A stretch of 64,000 bases of DNA from Phycisphaerae bacterium (GTDB lineage Bacteria > Chloroflexota > Anaerolineae > 4572-78 > J111). The translations under genes were made by a program, and so were the position numbers. A model generated the notes under the pieces. It was not told the DNA's origin and made no database searches. It saw only the letters and a program-made list of their open reading frames with translations. Where the stretch lies: NCBI GenBank assembly GCA_028285035.1, contig JANQQF010000167.1, positions 1 through 64,000 on the forward strand. The letters are read 5' to 3'. This document shows positions 52,038 to 63,100 of this stretch, one piece after another (within the stretch, counting starts at the first letter, position 1; each line of letters opens with the position of its first letter).

Positions 52038-52049
52038 GAGAGAACAATT

Positions 52050-53840
52050 ATGGCAAAGAACGATGTAAAATTCACTTGGCAAACTATTATTCAATATGGC
52101 CTGATCAGTGGTGTCGCCGCCCTTTACTTCTGCTTGGTAGGAATGGTTGAAACTTTCCACGAGCGAGATGTGATTTTTGAAACGGTATCTTTAGGGCGTT
52201 CTCTGTTGTTGATTATCGTGGTCGGGATGGGTTACTTCGTTGCCTTAAAAACCTCGGATGGAAATGTTGGTAAGGCCATTTTAGGTGGGGCTGTTGTTGG
52301 TTTGGTTAGTGGTTTGATGACGGCTGTCCTTGTTCTTGTTAGTGAGCCACTTAATATGCGCGAGATGTTCGTCAATGCCTCACCTGCCCTGAATGAAATC
52401 TTGACCTTTGCTGATGTTCCGGCCCTGGAAGGGATTAGTCAATCAACCGGAGTTTTACTGCTCATTGCAGCGTTTGTTGTGCTTCATATTTTGGCAGCAT
52501 TGATCTATATTCTGCCACCCTTGGCTCGCCGTTTTATCTTCGCGGGTCTGAGTGCAGTCTTGCTGATCGGAATGTTGCAGGATTTGCTCGAGGTCATTTT
52601 ATCCCAAGTTGATGGTAACCTGGCTGACCTATTTGAATTCTTCTTCTTGGGCGCTGTCGCCAGCTTTATCCAGCCTATCATTAAATTTGTAACCGATTTG
52701 CTGATTGACAATTTATTTGCAAAAAGCGGTTTGTCAGGAACCGGGGCCATTATCGTTTTTGTGGTCTTAGGTGGGTTGAGTACCCTATGGGCTTGGCAAG
52801 GGGAGCGGGTGCAAACCACAGTTTCCAATTTGCCCAACACCCAACGACGGGCCGTCAACTGGGTCTTTCTCTCGCTCGGTATCATTCTTCTCTTATTATT
52901 GCCACAGCTTGTTGGTTCTTATATCAGTCAAATCCTAGTTTTAGTCGGTCTATTTATTTTGATGGGTCTCGGCTTGAACATTGAAATTGGTCTGGCTGGG
53001 TTACTCGATTTAGGATTTGTCGGCTTTTATGCGATCGGGGCCTACATCGTGGCCTTGGCTACCTCAACAGCCGATGGCCCTGCATTCACCAACTTCTGGA
53101 TCGTTATTCCCTTCGCAGTGTTAGTCTCAGCCCTGTCTGGTATATTCTTAGGAATTCCTGTTCTTCGAATGCGGGGTGACTATCTGGCGATTGTGACCCT
53201 TGGTCTGGCCGAAATCATTCGTATTTTGGTGCTTTCGAATTTCCTTCAGCCACTTCTGGGTGGGGCGCAAGGCATTCTCAGTATTCCAAAACCTGAAATC
53301 CCATTTGTTGATTTTATCGTCAAAGATCCCGGTCATTTTTATTACCTCATTCTGATTGGCTGTGTGATTATTGGTTACATTGCCTGGAAGTTGCAACACG
53401 CTCGTATTGGGCGAAGTTGGATGGCTTTGCGGGAAGATGAGGATGTGGCCGAAGCGATGGGGATCAATCTGGTGACCACCAAACTGCTGGCTTTTGGGAT
53501 TGGTGCAGCCTTTGCTGGATTAGCGGGGGCAATTTTTGCCGCCCAGGTCGGCTCCATCTTCCCTCACAGCTTCCAGCTGTTGATCTCAGTCAACGTGGTC
53601 AGCTTGGTGATTATCGGTGGTGTGGGCAGTATTCCCGGGGTGATTGTCGGAGCCTTGGTGTTAGTCGGGCTACCGGAACTGCTTCGTGAGTTTGCCGAGT
53701 TCCGCCTCCTTATCTACGGGGCGCTGTTGGTAGTGATGATGTTGGTGCGGCCTGAAGGCTTGTGGCCTTCGGAAGTGACTCGCCGCGAGATGGCCGATGA
53801 TGATGATATTGCTCCGGCTGCGGCCCCGGCTGGCAAATAA
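52050..53840 (+). CDS. livM: Branched-chain amino-acid ABC transporter permease (LivM type), extended
   Basis: 596 residues; typical LivM is 300-420. The first 290 residues are about seven hydrophobic helices not seen in canonical LivM. The core follows: LGLNIEIGLAGLLDLGFVGFYAIGAYIVAL (about 308-337), LRMRGDYLAIVTLGLAEIIRIL (about 371-392), the ATPase-coupling loop ARIGRSWMALREDEDVAEAMGIN (about 451-473) and IGGVGSIPGVIVGALVLVGLPELL (about 525-548). ATG 52050 follows AGGAG. It starts 13 bases after livH and forms the second half of the channel. Confidence 0.9.
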   Translation: MAKNDVKFTWQTIIQYGLISGVAALYFCLVGMVETFHERDVIFETVSLGRSLLLIIVVGMGYFVALKTSDGNVGKAILGGAVVGLVSGLMTAVLVLVSEPLNMREMFVNASPALNEILTFADVPALEGISQSTGVLLLIAAFVVLHILAALIYILPPLARRFIFAGLSAVLLIGMLQDLLEVILSQVDGNLADLFEFFFLGAVASFIQPIIKFVTDLLIDNLFAKSGLSGTGAIIVFVVLGGLSTLWAWQGERVQTTVSNLPNTQRRAVNWVFLSLGIILLLLLPQLVGSYISQILVLVGLFILMGLGLNIEIGLAGLLDLGFVGFYAIGAYIVALATSTADGPAFTNFWIVIPFAVLVSALSGIFLGIPVLRMRGDYLAIVTLGLAEIIRILVLSNFLQPLLGGAQGILSIPKPEIPFVDFIVKDPGHFYYLILIGCVIIGYIAWKLQHARIGRSWMALREDEDVAEAMGINLVTTKLLAFGIGAAFAGLAGAIFAAQVGSIFPHSFQLLISVNVVSLVIIGGVGSIPGVIVGALVLVGLPELLREFAEFRLLIYGALLVVMMLVRPEGLWPSEVTRREMADDDDIAPAAAPAGK

Positions 53841-53855
53841 GGGGGTAAACCATAA

Positions 53856-54671
53856 ATGGCTTCTATTTTATCTGCACAAAATGTCACCAAGCGCTTTGGT
53901 GGGTTAATTGCGGTCAACAAAGTTAATGTTGAGGTTGAGGAACGCTCAATCCACGCGGTAATCGGCCCGAACGGCGCTGGTAAGACAACATTTTTCAACT
54001 GTATCACTGGCTTCTACAAAATCGATGATGGCCGTGTTATTTTCGATGGTCGTCCCTTGGTTGAAGTTCCGCCGGATCAAATTACCCGCCGGGGAATTTC
54101 CCGAACCTACCAAAATATTCGATTATTTTCAAACATGACCGCCATCGAAAATGTTTTGGTTGGGCAAGAACCACATCTTAAATCATCTTGGGTTGGCGCT
54201 CTCTTTAGTTTGCCAAATGTGCGCCGGGAAGAGGCTGCGGCTAATGAGGAGGCCAAGCGGCTGCTTCAGTTTATCGGGTTGCGTGGGAAGGGTGATTTTA
54301 TCGCCAAAAACCTGCCGTATGGTGATCAACGTCGTTTGGAGATTGCTCGGGCTTTAGCCAGTAAACCAAAGCTATTGTTGCTCGATGAGCCAACGGCTGG
54401 GATGAACCCAAATGAGACGGCTGAATTGACCGAGTTCATCTATCGTATTCGAGATGAGCTGGGTATCACCATCATCCTCATCGAGCACGATATGCGGGTG
54501 ATTATGGGAATTTCGGAAAAAATTACGGTGCTCGATTATGGTCAAAAGATTGCCGAGGGCGGCCCTGCCGAAATTCAGCAGAATCCCAAAGTGATTGAAG
54601 CCTATCTGGGTCGTCAAGCCACAACTGTACCGAACCGTAACGAACAAGCACAAGAGGACGTTACCGCATAA
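53856..54671 (+). CDS. livG: Branched-chain amino-acid ABC transporter ATPase (LivG)
   Basis: 271 residues of ABC ATPase: GPNGAGKTTFFNCITGFY (Walker A, about 36-53), RTYQNIRLFSNMTAIENVLVG (Q-loop region), LPYGDQRRLEIARALA (signature, with YGDQR for SGGQ as usual in LivG), LLLLDEPTAGMNPNE (Walker B) and ILIEHDMRVIMGI (switch His). The C-terminal 20 residues are a hydrophilic extension. It lies 15 bases after livM and powers import with LivF. Confidence 0.93.
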   Translation: MASILSAQNVTKRFGGLIAVNKVNVEVEERSIHAVIGPNGAGKTTFFNCITGFYKIDDGRVIFDGRPLVEVPPDQITRRGISRTYQNIRLFSNMTAIENVLVGQEPHLKSSWVGALFSLPNVRREEAAANEEAKRLLQFIGLRGKGDFIAKNLPYGDQRRLEIARALASKPKLLLLDEPTAGMNPNETAELTEFIYRIRDELGITIILIEHDMRVIMGISEKITVLDYGQKIAEGGPAEIQQNPKVIEAYLGRQATTVPNRNEQAQEDVTA

Positions 54672-54705
54672 CCTAAAATAAACCCACATCTGTAGGAATA
54701 TTCGA

Positions 54706-55422
54706 ATGGCATTATTAGAAGTTAAAGATGTACACAGTTATTATGGAAATATTCATGCCTTGAAGGGAATCTCACTTGAGGTTGATGAAGGTGAGGTCGT
54801 AACCCTGATTGGTACCAATGGGGCGGGCAAAAGCACCACCCTGAAAACCATCAGCGGGATTGTGCGCCCCCGCCAAGGGAGCGTTCATCTGAACGGTGAA
54901 GACTTGGCCGACTTTCCGGCCCATGACATCGTCTCCAAAGGCTTGTCACAAGTGCCTGAAGGGCGCGGCGTATTTGCTCGATTGAGTGTGTTTGAAAACC
55001 TCGAAATGGGCGCCTATATCCACAATGATGCCCAGCAAATTGCCGGTGATTTGGAGCGTATCTTTGAAATGTTCCCCCGTTTGAAAGAGCGTCGTAAGCA
55101 AATGGCGGGCACGTTGAGTGGTGGGGAGCAACAGATGTTGGCGATGGGCCGGGCCTTGATGACCCGCCCCAAAGTATTGCTCTTGGATGAACCTTCAATG
55201 GGATTGGCTCCGATTTTGGTAGAAGGTATTTTTGAGACGATCGAAAATATCAACCAAACCGAGGGCACAACAATTTTGCTGGTTGAGCAGAACGCCTTGA
55301 TGGCCCTCCAAGTCGCCCATCGTGGCTATGTGATCCAAACGGGCGAAATTGTCTTGCAAGATGATGCCAAAGCCCTGCAAACTAATGAGATGGTTCAGAA
55401 GGCTTATTTAGGGATTGACTAA
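54706..55422 (+). CDS. livF: Branched-chain amino-acid ABC transporter ATPase (LivF)
   Basis: 238 residues, normal LivF length. LIGTNGAGKSTTLKTISGIVRP (Walker A), QVPEGRGVFARLSVFENLEMGAY, LSGGEQQMLAMGRALM (signature), LLLDEPSMGLAPILVE (Walker B) and VEQNALMALQVAHRGYVIQTGEI. It is the last gene of the operon, before a terminator at 55641-55671. No gene for a Leu/Ile/Val-binding protein follows. Confidence 0.94.
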   Translation: MALLEVKDVHSYYGNIHALKGISLEVDEGEVVTLIGTNGAGKSTTLKTISGIVRPRQGSVHLNGEDLADFPAHDIVSKGLSQVPEGRGVFARLSVFENLEMGAYIHNDAQQIAGDLERIFEMFPRLKERRKQMAGTLSGGEQQMLAMGRALMTRPKVLLLDEPSMGLAPILVEGIFETIENINQTEGTTILLVEQNALMALQVAHRGYVIQTGEIVLQDDAKALQTNEMVQKAYLGID

Positions 55423-56023
55423 GCCCTAACCAATGGGATTTTTGTCTTTGAATTAAGGAATATATATTTTGACCCTTTTGATCTCTAATTTATCTAGGTT
55501 AGGGACCATTCAGGAGAAATCTCCTACCTTAAGATGATCGAGCGTATGGTTTCCGTAGTGTAAACGTGCGGCAAGCTGAAAAAAAACGTGATATTTTATA
55601 GATGTAAAGTAAAGTATGTTCATCTTCTCCTCCTTTTTAGGAAGCCCGCCAATTTGGCGGGCTTCTTTTTTGTTTCGAAAATGCGATTGCCTCACATAAT
55701 ACGCATTACATTTTTTCTCAACCCCATAACCCCACAAAAGTAGTGATCAAGAGCAGGTTGCAACAAAATCACAACAACGAATGATCACTAGTTTTACTTG
55801 TTCATTTCCCCAATTTGTTGCTGTAAGGCGCTCAAATTCAACCGCAATATGTCTTCAAAAATCCATCATTCTACCACCCTCAATATTATGTTACCAACTT
55901 TATGTCTAATTGTTGCATTTATTATTAAGAGTCTATATAATTTTTATGTAAATTTTAAATTGAAGCCCAAACGTGGGCTGCTGGTGCCATTATGGCATTC
56001 AAGAACAAAAAAGGAGTGTAGAT
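55423..56023. other. Gene-free stretch between the liv operon and the LysM protein gene
   Basis: Apart from the terminator at 55641-55671 I find no gene with ribosome site and recognisable product. Short frames on both strands (55510-55737, 55798-56208) lack a Shine-Dalgarno site and family features. Confidence 0.5.
55641..55671 (+). terminator. Strong rho-independent terminator of the liv operon
   Basis: GAAGCCCGCC (55641-55650) pairs with GGCGGGCTTC (55656-55665) around AATTT, followed by six T. It lies about 220 bases after livF, the only strong terminator in that gap. Confidence 0.85.
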
Positions 56024-56473
56024 GTGAGAAAATTGTTGATGATGGTGGCGACCGTGGTCACAGTGCAACTGATGATTGTCTCCGTCAGTTTAGCGGCCCC
56101 GTTGACCGGAGGGGAGCCAGGTCGAGGCACGCCAGGTGGGTGTGGAAGTTACCACACCATTCAATATGGAGAAACATTGTACAGCTTGGGACGTCACTAC
56201 GGTGTTAGTCCCCACGCGATCTCCGAAGCGAATGGCTTGGTCAATCCAGACTATATCTATGCCGGACAAATTTTATACATCCCCTGCTCGACAGGCGGTG
56301 GCTACCACAACCCAGGTCATCACAACCCTGGGCACGGCCACCAATATCCAGGCTACGGGCAATATCCAACAGTAGGCTATGGCTACGATTTTACGGGATA
56401 CTATTATGAAACGTACTATCCCAACTATCAGCGCTACAGCTACACCTGTGGTTACCATTTTAATTGTTATTAA
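56024..56473 (+). CDS. Small secreted LysM protein with His/Gly/Pro/Tyr-rich tail
   Basis: 149 residues from GTG 56024, with AAAGGAG eight bases before it; a longer frame to 55973 lacks any site. Signal peptide (about 1-24, LLMMVATVVTVQLMIVSVSLA), one LysM module (about 43-87, YHTIQYGETLYSLGRHYGVSPHAISEANGL ... AGQILYIPC), then a tail built from HNPGH units (HNPGHHNPGHGHQYPGYGQYP) and a Tyr-rich end with two Cys. LysM binds peptidoglycan, so this is probably a cell-wall-attached protein; the tail's role (adhesion, metal binding) is a guess. It has its own terminator. Confidence 0.82.
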   Translation: MRKLLMMVATVVTVQLMIVSVSLAAPLTGGEPGRGTPGGCGSYHTIQYGETLYSLGRHYGVSPHAISEANGLVNPDYIYAGQILYIPCSTGGGYHNPGHHNPGHGHQYPGYGQYPTVGYGYDFTGYYYETYYPNYQRYSYTCGYHFNCY

Positions 56474-56490
56474 CGCGTTCGACTTAACAC

Positions 56491-56528
56491 AAAAAAGCGA
56501 GGTCAATTCATTGGTCTCGCTTTTTTCT
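56491..56528 (+). terminator. Terminator of the LysM protein gene
   Basis: AAAAAAGCGAG (56491-56501) faces CTCGCTTTTTT (56516-56526), giving a bidirectional hairpin with a U tract. Confidence 0.75.
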
Positions 56529-56661
56529 TTTTCCGTCCCAAAACAAACGTGATTCAAACGCAACTATGTTAAACTCTTAACAGAATTCGAGATTATTCAA
56601 TCATTCAACATAACAATTTATTAGATTAGATCTAAATCAATCAAGTTAGGAACAAGACATT

Positions 56662-56859
56662 ATGCGTAATCTTACGAGATCTTCCGAAAGAATGAGACAA
56701 TATACATTTCAAGTGCTAGAGCACTGCCCCGCGAGTAAAACCCCCCAAATTCGGGATGATCAGCAAGATTTTTCCCTCAATGATACAGAAGTCACTTGGT
56801 GGCATTGCCCCGTCTGCCAAGGTTGGCACGTTGCTATGGTTGATCGAAAAACTGACTAA
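56662..56859 (+). CDS. Small cysteine-containing protein of unknown function
   Basis: 65 residues (MRNLTRSSERMRQYTFQVLEH...). ATG 56662 has AGGAAC eleven bases upstream. A CPxC motif in WWHCPVCQGWHVAM (about 47-60), with a further Cys and His (EHCPASK), might bind zinc. It lies between two terminators, so a small monocistronic gene is plausible; no family recognised. Confidence 0.4.
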   Translation: MRNLTRSSERMRQYTFQVLEHCPASKTPQIRDDQQDFSLNDTEVTWWHCPVCQGWHVAMVDRKTD

Positions 56860-56984
56860 TTTATTAATAGAATTTAATAAGATTTACTTAGTCTCAAACC
56901 TAATTCAAACTTTCTTATGGTACAATGGTCTTGACTATTAATTAATTTTTATTCAATCATTGAAACGTACTACTTTTTAACCTA

Positions 56985-57039
56985 TTCGGTAATTTCCAGA
57001 AAAATTTTTAAATTTTCTTGAGAATTACCGAATTTTTTT
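56985..57039 (+). terminator. Terminator before the giant nuclease gene
   Basis: TTCGGTAATT (56985-56994) pairs with AATTACCGAA (57023-57032), then seven T (57033-57039 region). It ends the small-protein transcript. Confidence 0.7.
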
Positions 57040-57171
57040 GCAAAAAATGAAATTGCGAAAAAAATGACCGTCCCAGAAATAAAAACCTAAACCAAAGCTC
57101 TTGCTTCATAGACCCACTTTAAAGAAAGTTATAACTGGGGTAGTCATGTGCCCCCTTAGAGAGGATGAATT

Positions 57172-60100
57172 ATGTATTGTAAATTTAGATTGCCATTTGT
57201 ACTTACCTTATTTTTAGTTGTAAATATGATGCTCTCCCCACAAGCACAAGCTGACCCGAGCGACACGGCTTTCCAGGGCTTTGAAGGGAACAACCCCAGT
57301 AATGAATGGGCCTATACCGTTAATCCAGCTACATATAACAATGAGGCTACGGGTGATGTCCAGGAAGTTAATGGCGATCAAGATGTGTGGGCCATCATCA
57401 AAGAATTTACGGGAGATATAGATACCCCTTCAGAAGGAACGTTTTTCTGGGGGATGCAAGATTTGGACAATTCCAATGGTGGGGGCAGTAGTGACCACAC
57501 GCTGGCGTTTGCTACAGTTGATACCTCAACTTTGACAGATGTGCAAGTCACCTTTGATCATTTCAGTATCGGTTTCGACAGCACGGATACTTTGCGTTAC
57601 CAACTCTTTTTCGATACGGTTGGGCAAGGTGAGGTAGCCTTGGCTAAAGATACGGGTGGGGCTTGGCTAACAACATCAGTTAATGTCCCAGATACCGTCA
57701 ATCAGGTTTCTCTCATATTATATGCTTTTCAGAATGGCGGAACCGATTATGCAGGTTGGGATAATGTTCGTCTATTTGAAGCATCCGCAGACACCACTGA
57801 GCCGCTGACTAGCAGTTTTACCCCCGTTGATGATGCCACAAATGTAGCCGTTGATACCAACCTCCTGCTTCAATTAAATGAAAATGTACAGTTTGGTACA
57901 ACAGGTAACATCACCCTCAAAAAGACCTCTGATGACTCTGTCATCGAAACCTTTGACGTAAGCACCTCTTCCCAATTATCTGTTAGCGGTGATACCATCA
58001 CCATCGATCCCACCAGTGATCTGGATAACGCGACTGAATACTATGTCATCATCGATAATGGAGCAATAGAAGATTTAGCTGGAAATCCTTACCAAGGCTT
58101 CTCCGGCGTCACCGTCTGGAGCTTCACCACAATCGCCGCAGCTTCTGGGGGCTGGGTGATCAATGAAGTCAACGCCGACCCTGATGCTACGAATGGCGAT
58201 GCTAATGGGGATGGCACGGTTAATACCACCCAGGATGAGTTTGTTGAAATTGTGAATAATACAGGTGGGGCGGTTGATATTTCCGGCTGGACCCTATCTG
58301 ATGGGGTTGGGGTGCGTCACACCTTCCCTGCAACAACGGTGATTGCTGACCAATGTGCGGTGCTTGTCTTTGCTGGAGGGACGCCAACAGGTGCTTTTGG
58401 CGGAGCGACGGTACAAGCGGCCAGCGAAGGGCAGTTGGGTCTAAATAATACAGGTGATACGGTCACTCTCAATGATGGAATAATTGATCAAGCTACAGCA
58501 ACGTATACGGGGGCAGGGGGGAATGATCAATCTCTCACTTTGGATCCTGACATTACAGGTGCTTCTTTTGTGCAACACACCAGCGCCACTGGAGCGAGTG
58601 GCTCCCTCTTTTCGCCTGGTACACAAATTGATGGAACCCCGTTCTCTGGCTGTACGGTATCGGTTGAACCCGCGTTGACTCTGGATAAAGTAGCTAGCCC
58701 GACTACCAATGTATTAGCTGGTGATGTAGTCACCTATACCCTAACTTTGGAAAATGTTGGCACAGGGGATGAACCAACGGCTTTGTTAACCGATACTCTG
58801 CCTACTGAAGTAGATTTCGCCTATTGGATCGACCAGCCAGCCGGGGCGACTGAAACAAGTGATGAAATTACGTGGAACGGTTCGATTCTAGCCAGCAATC
58901 AACTTATTGTTCGCTTCGCCGTGACCAACTTGGCCAGTAGCGGTGATGTGGTCAACACCGCCGAATTTGAGGGTACGACGACGAGTGGAACTGATGATGC
59001 GACTTACACGGCCAGCGATGGGGCCAGCAGTGGTGGGTTGGTGATTACCGAGATTATGTACAACCCCCAAAGTGGTGAACCGGCTTGGGAGTGGATTGAG
59101 ATTTACAACAATAGTGCTGCTCCAATTGATCTGGCAAACTACTTTTTTGATGATAATTCAGGGACAGCCTTAACCGCCGCTAATGTTGGGACCAGTGGCG
59201 GGCCATACAATATTCCGGTCCAGGGTACGGCTGTTCTTTATCATGATAACCTAACCATTACCGATTTTGAGGCAGCTTGGGGAAATGTCCCCCTCTTGAT
59301 TCCGGTGACAAACTGGCCTTCTTTAAATAATGGCGGCGATCAAATTGGTCTGTGGGAGAGTCTGGTCAGTTATGACAGCCGCAACTTTGCAAATGCGATT
59401 GAAACGGTTACTTATGCTGCTAGTGGAGCCTGGCCCACTGATGATGGGGATGCCTCAATCTATTTAACAAACTTGAATGCTGATAATACTGATGGCAACA
59501 ATTGGGCCTTGAGTGCAAATGGAGCCACTACGCCCTTATTTGATGCGTATATTAGTTTGGCTCAAGGTAGCAACAGTGGTAGTGATATTGGCTCACCAGG
59601 CACAGCCCCAACCGTGCCGGCCCAACCACTTCTGTTAACCGAAATTGTAGTCACGCCAACCGCAGGTGAGTTCATCGAAATCTATAACCCGAACAGCTCT
59701 ACCGTTGATCTAAGTGACATCTACCTGACGGATGCCACCTATGATGGCTCGGCTGGGGGGAGTGCCGCATACTACTACAATATTGTCATTGGACTTAACG
59801 CGGGTGGTGGTAGTTTTGGCGACTTTCACGCCCGTTTCCCCGCTGGGGCTAGCATTGGGGGTGGTGAATATCAAACTATTGCTATTGCTGGCTCAGATGA
59901 CTTCTTGACCGAATATGGGGTTGACCCGACCTATGAATTGTACGAGGATGGTGGCTCTACGGATAGCATCCCCGATATGCGGGAAGCCATTGCTGGCTCA
60001 ATCAACAATCAAGGTGGTTTGACGAACGGTGGTGAAGTTGTCATTCTTTATACTTGGGATGGTCTGAGTGATCTGGTTACTGATTTGGATTATGCGGTTT

Positions 60101-63100
60101 GGGGTGATAAAGCGGAAGCCGTGGATAAAGCAAGTGTGTCAATTGATGGCCCCGATGCGGATAGTGATACGAGCAGCTATCAAAATGACACAAGCATCGC
60201 CAGCCAGGCGGTGATTGATACAAGCAATCATTCTAATGACAAATCTTGGCAACGTGAAGATTTCTCTGAAGGAGCGGAAACTAAAACAGGGGGTAACGGG
60301 GCAGAGGGGCACGATGAAACCTCAGAGGATTTGGATAATACCATTTGTGAGGGTGACCCAACCCCGAATGCAGCGACCGTTTGTGGTGTAACTGACATAT
60401 TCGTCACTGTTCAACCTAGCACCCTCAACGGGTGGAGCTTTTTTGAAGAGGTTGCCACTGGGAATGGTGATTTTGTCGTCGGCCCAGCTACGGCCCCCTT
60501 GGGTCGTGGTAGTGCCGAATTCTCTATCGATGCTACAGGCCGACTATTGCTAGGTACGGTGGATTACGCTGGCTTGCGGCTCGACGAAATTGTCAGCCTT
60601 TCTTATGATACCTACCGCAGCGCCCCAGATGGGTCAGTCTTTGCCCCGACCCTTCAATTTAATATCGACTACGACTTGACCGACAGTGATACCACCACCT
60701 GGCAAGGCCGTTTAGTCTTTGAACCTTATCTGACCTCTGGTAACACCGTATTGGATGATACTTGGCAAACCTGGGATCCATTGGCAGGTGAGTGGTGGAG
60801 CAGTGGCGCGCCTGGGAATACAGTTTGCCCTCAAGGCAATCCCTGTACCTGGAATGAAGTACTAACTAACTTCCCGAATGCGGGTATTTGGCCGAATGAT
60901 AACCCGTTTGACACCAGTACGCCATTGGGTACGACACAGTTCAAGGCTGGTGGCCCTTGGTCGCCAGATTTTGTCGGTAACGTTGATAACTTCATGATCC
61001 GGGTCGATGATATCCGAACCACCTACGACTTTGAGCCGGACCCACAAATGGTCAAAATCCACGAGGTACAAGGTTCCGGCAGTAGCGTCACCAATTCCGG
61101 CATAATCGTCACGGTTGAAGGGGTGGTTATCGGTGATTACCAAGGCAGTGACGAGTTAGACGGCTTCTTCATTCAGGAAGAAACCACCGATGAAGACAGT
61201 AACCCAGCCACCTCTGAAGGTATCTTTGTCTACTGTGGTAACGATTGTGGCTCATTCCCAGTGAGTGAAGGCCAGATTGTCGAAGTGACAGGGTTACAAG
61301 AAGAGTTTCAAGATATGAGTCAGCTTGATGTGACGGGGGCAGGTACATCAGTTACGGTTACAAATGCTGGTAATAATTTAGGCTTGGTCACGGCCGCTTC
61401 GGTTGATCTGCCTGCCCCGGCTGGCACGGACCAAGAAGCGACCTTCGAAAGCGTTGAAGGGATGTTGGTCACTTTTGTTGACAAATTGACCGTGACTGAG
61501 TTCTTCCAGATGGGCCGCTTTGGTCAGATCGTTCTCTCTGAGGGTGGCAAGTTACGCCAGTTCACCGATCAGAATGTCCCGGATGCAACGGGCTACGCGG
61601 CGTACCTAGAGGACATCGCCAAGCGACGCATCATTTTAGATGACACCAGCAATATCGAAAACGGCTCAGCCAATGTCTATCACCCCCAACCTGGTGGTTT
61701 TGCGGTTGATAACTTCATCCGCGGTGGCTACACGGTTGATAGCTTGACCGGGGTGATGCACTGGTCTTGGGCTGGTGACTCTGGTACCGATGCCTGGCGC
61801 ATCCGTCCGCAAATTACCGACCACGTGAGCTTCAACGCGGATAACCCCCGCCAAGCCACACCAACGGATGTTGGTGGTGATATCAAGGTCGCAACCTTGA
61901 ACGTGTTAAACTACTTCACCACAATTGATGAAGGTAGTAATACCTGTGGTCCTAACAACCTCGGTTGTCGCGGGGCGCATAGTCAGGCTGAGTTGGTTCG
62001 CCAAACGCAAAAGCTGACCTCGGCCCTGTTGGCCATCGATGCTGACATCTTCGCCGTGGTCGAGATCGAAAATAATGAAACGGCGTCATTGCAAGCCATT
62101 GTTGATGCCTTGAACAGCGCGACGGGCGGCACCAACTACGCCTATGTCAACACGGGCTTCATCGGAGGCGACGCGATCAAGGTTGGTTATATCTACAAAC
62201 CAGCCCTGGTTGGTACCTCTGGTAACGCCGCAGTGCTTGATACGCCAGCCTTTGTTGAACCCAACACCCCAGGTGATCCAAAGAACCGCCCAGCCTTGGC
62301 TCAAACCTTTGAAGTAGTCGATAGCAACAACAACAGCTTTGGTGAGAAGTTCACCGCTGTGGTCAATCACCTCAAATCAAAAGGATCTAGCTGTGGGGCT
62401 GGTGATGATGACATCACGATGGGGCAAGGTAACTGTAACGATACCCGAACCAAGGCCGCCCAGGCATTGATGGATTGGCTGGCCACAGACCCGACCAGCA
62501 GCGGCGATCCTGACTTCATGATTTTGGGTGACCTCAACGCTTATGCGATGGAGGATCCGATCAAGGCGGTTGAAGTGGGTGCTGATGACACGGCTAACAC
62601 ATCTGACGACTTTGTCAACCTGATCAAGCAGTTCAACGGTTCAAATGCCTACAGCTTCGTCTTCGACGGACAGTGGGGTTATCTGGATCACGCCTTGGCC
62701 AATGCGTCATTGACCGCCCAGGTCACTGGTTTGACTGAGTGGCACATCAACTCGGATGAAGTCAATCTGTTGGACTACAATGATAAAGTTCTGGATGCGG
62801 CTGAAGAAAGCTTTGAAGCCAAGCCAGGCACAAACACCCTGTTTGCGCCGGATCTGTATCGTGTCTCTGACCATGATCCGGTCATCATTGGCTTGAGCTT
62901 GTACACACCGCAGCCACAGGTCAGCATCACCAAGGAAACGAGCACACCGAACCTCACCCTGGGTGAGACTGCTGAGTTCACTATCACGGTTGAAAACACG
63001 GGCGACTTTGCCCTGACCAACGTTGCGGTGGTCGATGACCTGGCTCCAGACTGTGCGAACCCAGCCATTGGCGAGCTAGCGGTTGATGCAGAAGTTAGCT

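Noticed and set aside
57040..57171. Riboswitch-like leader ahead of the giant nuclease gene
   Set aside because: Only a short GGGG...CCCCC pairing is visible; no known aptamer consensus recognised.
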